From: Lachnospiraceae bacterium | Lineage (GTDB): Bacteria > Bacillota > Clostridia > Lachnospirales > Lachnospiraceae | NCBI GenBank assembly: GCA_024681795.1 | Contig: JAILAD010000020.1 | Coordinates: 62,001-126,000 of the forward strand | Length of the DNA: 64,000 bases | Direction of reading: 5' to 3' | Notes under the pieces: generated by a model | Database searches by the model: none | The model's input: the letters and a program-made list of their open reading frames with translations, nothing else | What the model was told of the DNA's origin: nothing | Translations under genes and position numbers: made by a program | In this document: positions 34,700 to 41,894 of the stretch, piece by piece | Layout: every line of letters starts with the position of its first letter | Position numbering within the stretch: position 1 is the first letter of the stretch

Positions 34700-36406
34700 A
34701 TGACGGAACAGTATGAGGAGAGAATAAAAAGAATCGACGAGCTTGTTCTTAAGACAAGAGAAGGCGATGAAGGGGCATGGAAAGAACTGTACGCTGTTTT
34801 TTGGGAATATGAAAAAAAAGCAGCAGAACGTATGCTGAAGGAATTTTTTTATAACGGAGATTATAGAGCCCAGATGCTTGAGGACCTGACAGATGCCAGC
34901 TGGTGCGGATTTATCTGCGCGTTTCGTAATTACAATCCTGAAAAAGGGTCTTTTTTCGCTCTGGCGCAGGAATATATTCGTGGTGAAATGGTGAAGGAGC
35001 TTGATTTTCTCTTAAATCGTCTCGGTTTTGCGGATAAGGTAAAATACCGCTCGAGCGGGTACCGGGAGATAGCGCTCGATTCCGATGAAATCCCGGAAGG
35101 ACTCGATTTGGAAATTTATAATACTCTGTCGGAGCGTCTTAAAGATAAAACGACGATTCCGGAAGGAAAGGACAGGGGAGATTACAGCACGGAGCGGGAA
35201 ACCCTGCAGATTCTTGAAATTCTGAAACTTCTGACGGATGAAAATCACAGCCTGAAAATGTCCGAGCTGGAAAAATTACTTTCTTACTACCAGCTCATAA
35301 AATACGATAATAATACGGCATTCAAGAAGGATGCGGAGAAAAAGGATGCGGAAAAAAAGAATCCGAATATCTATGCAGTTTCCGCGACATTTAAAAAGAG
35401 GATTGCTGAGATTTTATTTGAATTAAATCCGGAAGAATATGCAGAAAAAAATGAGGGAAAATATGCTCTCAAATACGAAGGTTATAAAACAGACGAACTG
35501 CAAAAAAAGGTAAAATATCAGAAAAATTCCGAAACAAAAATTGTAACGGATTCGGCTCCGGTGATAAACGGATTGTCTTATGTGCACATTTTTGACAATG
35601 ATACGCTTGATAAACTGATTCAGATGATTTCGTTTACGGATCTTTTTTCCAATGAGGAAAAGTGTGAACTTATCGGAAAATTACAGGATACGGCAAGCGT
35701 GTATTACCGTTCGCCATTTTTTTCGGAAGGAAGGTTGAAATTTAATCCGGGCGCAATTCATTCCAGACGAACAGATAAGAAGCTTACCGAAAACAAACGG
35801 CTTTCGGAGAATCTGAAGATTTTGCAAACCGCAATAAACCGTCTGGGGCAGGTCCGCTTCAAATTCAGCGGATACAATGCTTTGCACGAACTGGAGGCGA
35901 ATTCGTATTTTAGTTACTTAAGCCCCTACCATCTTGTGGAGTATCAGGATAATTATTACTGTATCGGCTTAAAATCGGACGGAAAGCAGATCTGGCATTA
36001 CCGCGTGGATTTGATGACGGAGCTGGAAATTGTGAAGGATGAGGAAGGGAATATTCAGCCGATGGAAATCGTTCCGCTTAGGGAACTCCCGATTCTCAAT
36101 GAAAACTGGGATCCCGAAAAGTATATGGCGGAGCATATTTATATGGCTTATGATAAGCCTCGTCCCATCCGGATAAAGGTGAAAAATAACGCTTATAACT
36201 ATACGGCTTTGCAGAACTGGTTCGGCAGTCATTTTCGTAAGGTTTCGGAAGACGGGGACGGGTATGATATTGTTGAGATTGTAAATTCCTCGGAAATGAT
36301 TGTGTATTGGGCGCTGCAGTATCCGGATGTGGAGATACTTGACGGGGATATTCGGGAGAAAATCCGGGAAAAAATAAAGAGTTTGAATGAGAAATATGCG
36401 TCATAG
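34700..36406 (+). CDS. Sigma-70 region-2-like domain fused to WYL domain
   Basis: A 568-residue putative transcription regulator with an unusual layout. Residues 10-105 follow the pattern of sigma-70 region 2: REGDEGAWKELY, then MLEDLTDASWCGFICAF, then NPEKGSFFALAQEYIRGEM, matching the GDxxAxxxL, EDLxQExxxxLxxA and FDPxKGxFxxYAxxxIRG marks. A helical link (105-280) with a Lys-rich repeat AEKKDAEKK follows. Residues about 300-470 match a WYL sensor (AINRLGQVRFKFSGYN ... SPYHLVEYQDNYYCIGL ... YRVDLMTEL), and 470-568 the WCX extension. WYL proteins normally carry an N-terminal helix-turn-helix; here a sigma-like domain stands in its place. No region 4 is visible. CGGAAAGGGG precedes the ATG. Confidence 0.75.
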   Translation: MTEQYEERIKRIDELVLKTREGDEGAWKELYAVFWEYEKKAAERMLKEFFYNGDYRAQMLEDLTDASWCGFICAFRNYNPEKGSFFALAQEYIRGEMVKELDFLLNRLGFADKVKYRSSGYREIALDSDEIPEGLDLEIYNTLSERLKDKTTIPEGKDRGDYSTERETLQILEILKLLTDENHSLKMSELEKLLSYYQLIKYDNNTAFKKDAEKKDAEKKNPNIYAVSATFKKRIAEILFELNPEEYAEKNEGKYALKYEGYKTDELQKKVKYQKNSETKIVTDSAPVINGLSYVHIFDNDTLDKLIQMISFTDLFSNEEKCELIGKLQDTASVYYRSPFFSEGRLKFNPGAIHSRRTDKKLTENKRLSENLKILQTAINRLGQVRFKFSGYNALHELEANSYFSYLSPYHLVEYQDNYYCIGLKSDGKQIWHYRVDLMTELEIVKDEEGNIQPMEIVPLRELPILNENWDPEKYMAEHIYMAYDKPRPIRIKVKNNAYNYTALQNWFGSHFRKVSEDGDGYDIVEIVNSSEMIVYWALQYPDVEILDGDIREKIREKIKSLNEKYAS

Positions 36407-36440
36407 GCGGATGTGTATGGGGATGTGTATGGGTGTGTAT

Positions 36441-36477
36441 GGGGACAGTCCCTCAATGAAAAACGGGGACTGTCCCC
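36441..36477. repeat. GGGGACAGTCCC repeat pair
   Basis: Copies start at 36441 (A centre) and 36465 (T centre), 24-nt period. The second ends 11 nt before the -35 box of the SPFH promoter. Confidence 0.85.
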
Positions 36478-36488
36478 AAAAAAAACAC

Positions 36489-36544
36489 TTGACATAGTAG
36501 TAAAATAATACTAACATATAACCAGAAAGTAGCAAAAAACTACT
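36489..36544 (+). promoter_or_regulatory. Promoter of the SPFH cluster with TAGTA/TACTA dyads
   Basis: TTGACA (36489-36494), 17-nt spacer and TAACAT (36512-36517). The spacer contains TAGTAGTAAAATAATACTA, an inverted TAGTA/TACTA pair. A second pair, AGTAG (36528-36532) and CTACT (36540-36544), lies just downstream, and both end in ACTAAC. This is the arrangement of a repressor operator over a promoter; the regulator could be the adjacent WYL or NrtR-like protein. Confidence 0.7.
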
Positions 36545-36565
36545 AACAAGAAAGGAGTGATGGAT

Positions 36566-37597
36566 ATGGCAATCAGATTTAAAAAATTTCAGCCGACAGA
36601 GTATGTAAGAGTAATCCGGAATGGAAGAACAGTGAAGGAAGGACTCGGCCTGACACTTCTTTACAGTGATATTCAAACCAGTATCCTGCTTCTTCCTGCA
36701 ACTGCACTGGATGCATCTTTTGCATTCGACGAACTTATTACGGCAGATTATCAGAGTGTATTTGTACAGGGAGCCGTAACCTACGTTATAGAAGATTTTA
36801 AACAAGCAGGAAAAATGGCAGATTTTTCTTATAAATGGGAATATGGTACGCGATTCGGCGCAGCGTTGGAGCTATTCAATAAGCGAATCAATAATGTAAT
36901 CAATACAATTGTCATTCGCGAAATCGGGAAAAAGGAAATCCGGCAGGTAATTCAGATGGCGGATGAGATGGCCGGAATCATCCTGGAAAATTTAAGACAG
37001 GATGAAACCATGATTAATTTGGGGATTCGCATTTTGAACATCAATGTACTGGGTATCGTTGCAAAACCCGAGACAAGAAAGGCACTGGAGGCAGCGGCAA
37101 GAGAGGAAATTTTAAAAGAACAGGATGATGCCATCTATAAAAGAAGAAATGCTGCAATCGAACAGGAACGTCTGATTAAGGAAAATGAATTGAATACAGA
37201 AATGAAGGTGGCACAAAAAGAGCAGGAAATTAAGGAACGCAAACTGGAGGGAAAACTTGCACTTGAGGAGAAGGAAAAAGACCGCCGGATTAAAATGCGC
37301 AATACCGAAATGGAAGAAAAAATCAAACTCGAGGAAAGGAACAAAGAGTTTGTCGAACTTGAGACGGAGAACAACCGCAAACGTGCCGAAGAGCAGGCTT
37401 TTGCAGCAGCGGCAATGATTAAGGCATATGAGAATGCAAATGTTGCACTTATCGAAGCTTGTGCACTTGCAAATATGGATCCGAAGACCTTAATGGCGAA
37501 GGCATTTATGGAACTCGGCGAAAATGCGGGAAAAATCGGTACTCTTAACATGACTCCGGACTTGCTTGCAGCAATTGCAGATGCAGGAAAAATGTAA
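36566..37597 (+). CDS. SPFH/band 7-like protein without membrane segment
   Basis: A 343-residue protein. ATG 36566 has AAAGGAG 8 nt before it. Residues 1-180 have the SPFH/band 7 pattern (RVIRNGRTVKEGLG, LTLLYSD, then the middle ITADYQSVFVQGAVTYVIEDF, and the later INLGIRILNINVLGI). A long charged coiled coil follows (about 180-290), then a hydrophobic Ala-rich end. The usual N-terminal membrane anchor of stomatin-like proteins is absent. SPFH proteins form large ring assemblies. It is first in a run with an NAD-kinase-like and an NrtR-like gene, separated only by a repeat pair. Confidence 0.82.
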   Translation: MAIRFKKFQPTEYVRVIRNGRTVKEGLGLTLLYSDIQTSILLLPATALDASFAFDELITADYQSVFVQGAVTYVIEDFKQAGKMADFSYKWEYGTRFGAALELFNKRINNVINTIVIREIGKKEIRQVIQMADEMAGIILENLRQDETMINLGIRILNINVLGIVAKPETRKALEAAAREEILKEQDDAIYKRRNAAIEQERLIKENELNTEMKVAQKEQEIKERKLEGKLALEEKEKDRRIKMRNTEMEEKIKLEERNKEFVELETENNRKRAEEQAFAAAAMIKAYENANVALIEACALANMDPKTLMAKAFMELGENAGKIGTLNMTPDLLAAIADAGKM

Positions 37598-37615
37598 TAT
37601 GCATCGTGGGATTAC

Positions 37616-37664
37616 GGGGACAGTCCCCAATGGTTCCCCAATGGTGCTAACGGGGACAGTCCCC
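37616..37664. repeat. GGGGACAGTCCCC repeat pair
   Basis: Copies start at 37616 and 37652 (36-nt step), between the SPFH and NAD-kinase-like genes. The intervening DNA contains a small local duplication of CCCCAATGG. Confidence 0.85.
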
Positions 37665-37691
37665 GGACAACACGGGAAGGAGGATCTAAGT

Positions 37692-38621
37692 ATGGAACGT
37701 GGCATGAATAAAATCGTAATCGTAAAAAACCGCACCAGACTGGAAGAGCTGGTTCGCAGGTATAATACCATCGAACAGGCAAAGTTCTATATAGAACACC
37801 TTGGAGCGGATTTTTCCGACTATGTAAGGGAAGACCGGCAATATAAAGCCGCGTTGGAAAAAGTGGCAGCCGTTGCAAAAGAAAATGCGAGAGTTCTTGA
37901 AATTGACAAGGAATACATACCGAATATGATTTTCGGAGAAGAGGATATCGTAATCGCAGTAGGTCGTGACGGGCTTGTTACGAATGTCATGAAATACTTA
38001 AACGGTCAGCCGTTAATCGGCGTGAATCCGGATACCGCAAGATGGGAAGGAGATTTGCTAAAATTTGAACCGGGAGACATGGAATGGCTTCTTCCGATGG
38101 TCATTAATAAAAATTACAGCGAGAAAAAAGTCACCATGGCGAAGGCACAGATGAAGGACGGGCAGATTCTGTATGCGGTGAACGATTTTTTCGTCGGAGT
38201 CAGAAATCACACTTCAGCCAGATATCATATATGTTATAATGGTCTTGTTGAAAACCAGTCCTCGTCCGGAGTCATCATCTCGACCGGATTCGGCATGACC
38301 GGGTGGCATAAATCCATCATGGCGGAATTTCGCGGAATGGCGAAAGCCTTTCAGATGGGTGACGTTCCGGAGGTGCGGATGGATTGGGATGCTGACATAC
38401 TGACATTCCAGGTGCGCGAGCCCTATGCGAGCCGTTACACCGAAGCCAATCTTGTTTACGGCAATTTTACTGCAGGCGAGGAACTATTGTTTGTATCGGA
38501 AATGCCGGAGGACGGCGTGGTATTTTCGGACGGAATGCTGGAAGACGCGTTGGATTTTAATTCCGGAATGGAACTTCGTATCGGCGTGGCAGATCGTTTC
38601 GGAAATCTGGTTGTCAACTGA
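37692..38621 (+). CDS. Divergent NAD-kinase-like protein
   Basis: A 309-residue protein. ATG 37692 has GGAAGGAGG upstream; the longer frame runs through repeats. Residues about 75-125 contain DIVIAVGRDGLVTNVMKYL and LIGVNPD, which correspond to the GGDG loop and the following GVN strand of NAD kinases, and SSGVIISTGFGMTGWHKS corresponds to the second phosphate-binding part. The GGDG motif reads GRDG: the catalytic-type Asp is kept but the second Gly is replaced by Arg. It may use another nucleotide or act as a sensor. The NrtR-like gene follows 28 nt later. Confidence 0.75.
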   Translation: MERGMNKIVIVKNRTRLEELVRRYNTIEQAKFYIEHLGADFSDYVREDRQYKAALEKVAAVAKENARVLEIDKEYIPNMIFGEEDIVIAVGRDGLVTNVMKYLNGQPLIGVNPDTARWEGDLLKFEPGDMEWLLPMVINKNYSEKKVTMAKAQMKDGQILYAVNDFFVGVRNHTSARYHICYNGLVENQSSSGVIISTGFGMTGWHKSIMAEFRGMAKAFQMGDVPEVRMDWDADILTFQVREPYASRYTEANLVYGNFTAGEELLFVSEMPEDGVVFSDGMLEDALDFNSGMELRIGVADRFGNLVVN

Positions 38622-38649
38622 CAAAGTCTTTAGAAAGCGGGTTTATTTA

Positions 38650-39327
38650 ATGAAAGGATACGATTCCTCCCAATTTGAAAAAATGTCCGTTGCGGTGGAT
38701 TTGCTTGTTTTTACAATAGAGAATGACCGCCTGAAAATTTTATTAATCGAAAGAAGCGAAGACCCCTATGCGAATGTTTCGGCACTCCCGGGGGTTTTTA
38801 TCGGCATAAAGGAGACGTTGGACGAAGCTGCGAAGCGTGGAATCCGGGAGGAAACGGGCCTTACGGATATTTATTTTGAGCAGCTCTACACCTTCGGAGA
38901 GGTGGAAAGAGACCCCAGAATGCGTATCATTTCCGTTTCTTATATGGCGCTTGTTCCGCTTGAAAAGCTGAAATTTTCTGCGGGAGAACGAACGTTGTCA
39001 GTGTATCTTGAAGATGTCGAAGAACTGCTTTCCTCCGATAAAAAACTGGCTTTCGACCATAAGGAAATCATTCGTTATGCCAGATGGAGGCTTGCAAACA
39101 AAGTGGAATATACCGATATTGCATTTCATCTGGTTGATGAATATTTTACACTTTCGGGGCTTCAGAAGGTGTATGAAATTCTTCTTGGGAAAAAATTATA
39201 TAAGGCCAATTTCAGAAAAAAAATCAGTTCCATGACGGAGGAGACGGATCTTGTTACGTCCGGTGATGCTCACCGGCCGAGCAGGCTGTATCGGAAAATG
39301 GACGAAAACGGGGACAGTCCCCAATGA
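38650..39327 (+). CDS. NrtR-like NUDIX domain / winged-helix protein
   Basis: A 225-residue protein with a NUDIX domain (residues 10-140; box in LPGVFIGIKETLDEAAKRGI and REETGL) followed by a winged helix (about 145-205). This is the layout of NrtR, a regulator of NAD metabolism that senses ADP-ribose. A weak GAAAGCGGG site precedes ATG 38650. The last eight residues (DENGDSPQ) and the stop codon are encoded by the first unit of the palindromic repeat array at 39301, so the repeat has extended or replaced the original C-terminus. Confidence 0.85.
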   Translation: MKGYDSSQFEKMSVAVDLLVFTIENDRLKILLIERSEDPYANVSALPGVFIGIKETLDEAAKRGIREETGLTDIYFEQLYTFGEVERDPRMRIISVSYMALVPLEKLKFSAGERTLSVYLEDVEELLSSDKKLAFDHKEIIRYARWRLANKVEYTDIAFHLVDEYFTLSGLQKVYEILLGKKLYKANFRKKISSMTEETDLVTSGDAHRPSRLYRKMDENGDSPQ

Positions 39328-39400
39328 TACAAACGGGGACAGTCCCCAATGACGAAAACGGGGACAGTCCCCAATGATACAAACGGGGACAGTCCCCTGA
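39301..39400. repeat. GGGGACAGTCCCC array, four 25-nt units
   Basis: Four units of exactly 25 nt (39301, 39326, 39351, 39376). Linkers alternate GACGAAAAC and GATACAAAC, so the array is a duplicated 50-nt dimer. The first unit lies inside the NrtR-like coding end. It is not a CRISPR array: there are no unique spacers and the period is too short. Confidence 0.95.
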
Positions 39401-39436
39401 ATATGAAATAATCAGGGAAAGTGATATAATAAAAGA

Positions 39437-40981
39437 ATGAATTCAAAAAGTGCTTTACCTGCAAAACTGAAAGAATCCTTGACATCGGTGCTTCCGGTGG
39501 CAGGATTTGTGGTGTTGTTGTACCTGACGCCGCTAGTCAGCCTGTCATTGTATGAGCTGATTGTTTTTTTGGTGTCTACGGTCTGCCTTGTCATCGGAAT
39601 CGGTCTTTTTAATCTGGGGGCTGATATTGCGATGTCACCAATGGGTGAGTACATCGGTACGGGTCTTACCAAATCAAGGAAAGTGATGGTGCTTCTTTCC
39701 GTATCCCTTCTTATGGGGATTCTGATTACCGTTGCGGAACCTGATCTCTCGGTACTTGCATCCCAGGTCAGCGGTGTGATTCACCCGGTTGTCCTGGTTG
39801 TTACGGTTGGCGTCGGTGTCGGAATTTTCTTAATGATCGGTGTTAGCAAAATCGTCTTTAAGCATGACCAGAATTCCCTGATGCTATTGTTCTATATGAT
39901 GATTTTTGCTTTCGTAGCGCTTCTTTTTGAACGCGGAAAGAGTGTTTTTCTGCCGCTTTCCTTCGATTCCGGCGGCGTAACGACGGGGCCGATTACCGTT
40001 CCGTTTTTGATGGCACTCGGTATCGGAATTTCAAGAACCATCGGTGGAAGAAAATCGCAGGAGAACAGTTTCGGCCTGGTTGCCATGTGTTCCATCGGGC
40101 CGGTGCTTGCACTTCTGGTTCTGACGATGCTTTCAAAAGGAGACTTTTCCTATTCGGTGCAGGAATATGGTGTAAGTACCAATATTTTAAATACCGTGGG
40201 AACGGTACTGTGGGTCACTGTGAAAGAAGTCGGGTTTGCACTTGGACTTGTGGTAATCTTTTTCCTGATTCTGCAGTTTGCGATACTGAAAATGAGTCCG
40301 AAGAGTCTGACCCAGATTTTTGTCGGAATCATATATACTTTTGCCGGGCTGGTTATTTTCCTGACTTCCGTGACTGTCGGCTATATGCCGATCGGCTATG
40401 AAATCGGTTGCGACCTTGCAGTTTTTTCCGACAAGGCTGTGATTTTTATTGCGTTTATTCTCGGTATGCTTACGGTTCTGGCAGAACCGGCAATTCACGT
40501 TTTGAATCACCAGGTAGAGGAAGTCACAAACGGAAATGTCAGCAGAAAACAGATGATGATTGCACTTTCCGTCGGCGTCGGATTATCGGTCGGACTGTCC
40601 GTGTTAAGAGCGGCGCTCGGATTTTCCGTTTTATATTATCTGATTCCCGGATACCTGATTTCCCTGACGTTGTCTTTCTTCGTGCCGAAACTGTATACGG
40701 CGATTGCGTTTGACTCCGGCGGAGTTGCGAGCGGTCCGCTGACTTCCAGTTTTGTGCTGCCGCTGGTAATCGGAGCAAGCGTTGTTATGCGGGGAGAAGA
40801 CTCCGTTCTGGAATTCGCGTTCGGTGTGGTTGCAATGGTTGCCATGACACCGCTTATCGCCATTCAGCTTTTGGGATTCAGAGCGGTTATGGCAAAGAAA
40901 GCAAGGAAAAAAATCGCCATGCGCCGGATTTTCTCTGCAGAGAAAGAGCAGATTATTTATTTTGACTGGGAGGACGCATAA
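39437..40981 (+). CDS. DUF1538 membrane protein, two halves
   Basis: A 514-residue integral membrane protein with about twelve hydrophobic segments. It is an internal duplication: FDSGGVTTGPITVPF near residue 175 and FDSGGVASGPLTSSF near 425 are matching motifs of the two DUF1538 halves. Each half also has EPxLxxLxxQV / EPAIHVLNHQV. The function is not established; the topology and the two PII-like partners following at once suggest a transporter or channel under PII control. A TATAAT at 39425-39430 is too near the ATG to be judged. No strong ribosome binding site is seen. Confidence 0.88.
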   Translation: MNSKSALPAKLKESLTSVLPVAGFVVLLYLTPLVSLSLYELIVFLVSTVCLVIGIGLFNLGADIAMSPMGEYIGTGLTKSRKVMVLLSVSLLMGILITVAEPDLSVLASQVSGVIHPVVLVVTVGVGVGIFLMIGVSKIVFKHDQNSLMLLFYMMIFAFVALLFERGKSVFLPLSFDSGGVTTGPITVPFLMALGIGISRTIGGRKSQENSFGLVAMCSIGPVLALLVLTMLSKGDFSYSVQEYGVSTNILNTVGTVLWVTVKEVGFALGLVVIFFLILQFAILKMSPKSLTQIFVGIIYTFAGLVIFLTSVTVGYMPIGYEIGCDLAVFSDKAVIFIAFILGMLTVLAEPAIHVLNHQVEEVTNGNVSRKQMMIALSVGVGLSVGLSVLRAALGFSVLYYLIPGYLISLTLSFFVPKLYTAIAFDSGGVASGPLTSSFVLPLVIGASVVMRGEDSVLEFAFGVVAMVAMTPLIAIQLLGFRAVMAKKARKKIAMRRIFSAEKEQIIYFDWEDA

Positions 40982-41352
40982 TGGGAAGAGAAGAAAAAAC
41001 ATATGCGCCGATTCGTCTTGAAATGCTGATTACCATAGTGGACAGGAAGAAAGCGGATTTTTATGCGGATCTTTTACAAACTTTAGGGATTAATTTGCAG
41101 GTTGTCGCAAACGCAACCGGTACGGCAGAGAAAAAAATGCTGGATATTTTGGGTATCGCGGATAACGAAAAGGCTGTGATTTTCAGTATGGTAAGAGAGG
41201 ACCGGCTTGATGAGATTGAAGCCGTGCTGGAAGAAAAATTCAAGTCAATCAAAGGCGGAAAGGGAGTGTCTGTGTCGATTCCGCTAAGCAGTATCATGGG
41301 AGCATCGGCGTTCGGATTTTTAAGTAACGAATCAGAAGGAAAAATAATATGA
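40981..41352 (+). CDS. PII-like protein 1
   Basis: A 123-residue protein of PII-like fold (MLITIVDRKKADFYADLLQTLG; later VIFSMVREDRLDEIEAVLEEKF). The T-loop part (NATGTAEKKMLDILG) lacks the classical modification Tyr. The start overlaps the stop of the DUF1538 gene by one base (TAATG), with GGAGG upstream, so it is translationally coupled. PII proteins bind nucleotides and dock on transporters; here the membrane partner is presumably the DUF1538 protein. Confidence 0.85.
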   Translation: MGREEKTYAPIRLEMLITIVDRKKADFYADLLQTLGINLQVVANATGTAEKKMLDILGIADNEKAVIFSMVREDRLDEIEAVLEEKFKSIKGGKGVSVSIPLSSIMGASAFGFLSNESEGKII

Positions 41353-41660
41353 AGAATTCGGAATATCAAATGGTGGTCTGCATTGTAAATGCAGGATATA
41401 CGGAAGTGGTAATGGACGCGGCAAAATCGGCGGGTGCCAGAGGCGGCACGGTTATTCACGGGCGCGGGACCGCGAACGGGGAAGCGGAGAAGATTTTTCA
41501 GATTGTGGTGCAGCCCGATAAGGACATTATCATGATTATCGTGAAAAATGAAATCAAGGATGCTGTGATGACGGCAGTTCATGAAGCGGCCGGTCTTGAT
41601 ACAGACGGGCAGGGCATCGCTTTTTCCCTGCCGGTGGACCGGACGGTCGGAATCAGTTAA
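41349..41660 (+). CDS. PII-like protein 2
   Basis: A 103-residue PII-family protein (MVVCIVNAGYTEVVMDAAKSAGARGGTVIHGRGT; C-terminal end of trimer type). The start overlaps the stop of the first PII-like gene by 4 nt (ATGA). Two different PII paralogues in a row after a DUF1538 gene suggest a heteromeric or two-signal control unit. The operon ends at a terminator made from the palindromic repeat. Confidence 0.87.
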   Translation: MKNSEYQMVVCIVNAGYTEVVMDAAKSAGARGGTVIHGRGTANGEAEKIFQIVVQPDKDIIMIIVKNEIKDAVMTAVHEAAGLDTDGQGIAFSLPVDRTVGIS

Positions 41661-41670
41661 ACGGCAGGTG

Positions 41671-41799
41671 ACCCACGGGGACAGTCCCCGTGGGTTTTTT
41701 GTTTTGACCGGGGGACAGTCCCCGATGGTGAAGTGGGGGGACAGTCCCCGATGGTGAAAAGAGGGACAGTCCCCGATGGTGAAAAGAGGGACAGTCCCC
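41671..41799. repeat. GGGGACAGTCCCC array, five copies; first doubles as terminator
   Basis: Copies start at 41677, 41711, 41737, 41763 and 41788. The last four are joined by GATGGTGAA-type linkers with 25-26-nt steps. The first is extended to an 11-bp stem (ACCCACGGGGA with TCCCCGTGGGT, CAG loop) followed by T6 at 41695-41700, and so works as an intrinsic terminator for the DUF1538-PII operon. Confidence 0.92.
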
Positions 41800-41817
41800 G
41801 TGGGCGGCAATATTTTT

Positions 41818-41846
41818 TTGACAAACAGGGGCAAAAATGTTATTTT
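41818..41846 (+). promoter_or_regulatory. Promoter of lysA
   Basis: TTGACA (41818-41823), 17-nt spacer and TATTTT (41841-41846), about 50 nt before the start codon. The leader is too short for a lysine riboswitch. Confidence 0.65.
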
Positions 41847-41894
41847 TGTAATGTTTGTTACAGTTTTTGGGAATTATTCTTGAGGAAATATGTT

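Noticed and set aside
37566..37691. Upstream extension of the NAD-kinase-like frame
   Set aside because: It reads through two palindromic repeats and overlaps the SPFH coding end; ATG 37692 has GGAAGGAGG.
39301..39400. Possible CRISPR array
   Set aside because: Period is 25 nt, the units are near-identical including linkers, there are no unique spacers and no cas genes are nearby.
39425..39430. TATAAT just before the DUF1538 start
   Set aside because: It lies 7 nt from the ATG and lacks a -35 box, so a promoter here would give a nearly leaderless transcript; not supported.
41847..41894. Lysine riboswitch before lysA
   Set aside because: The leader between promoter and start is about 45 nt, far too short for the L-box.
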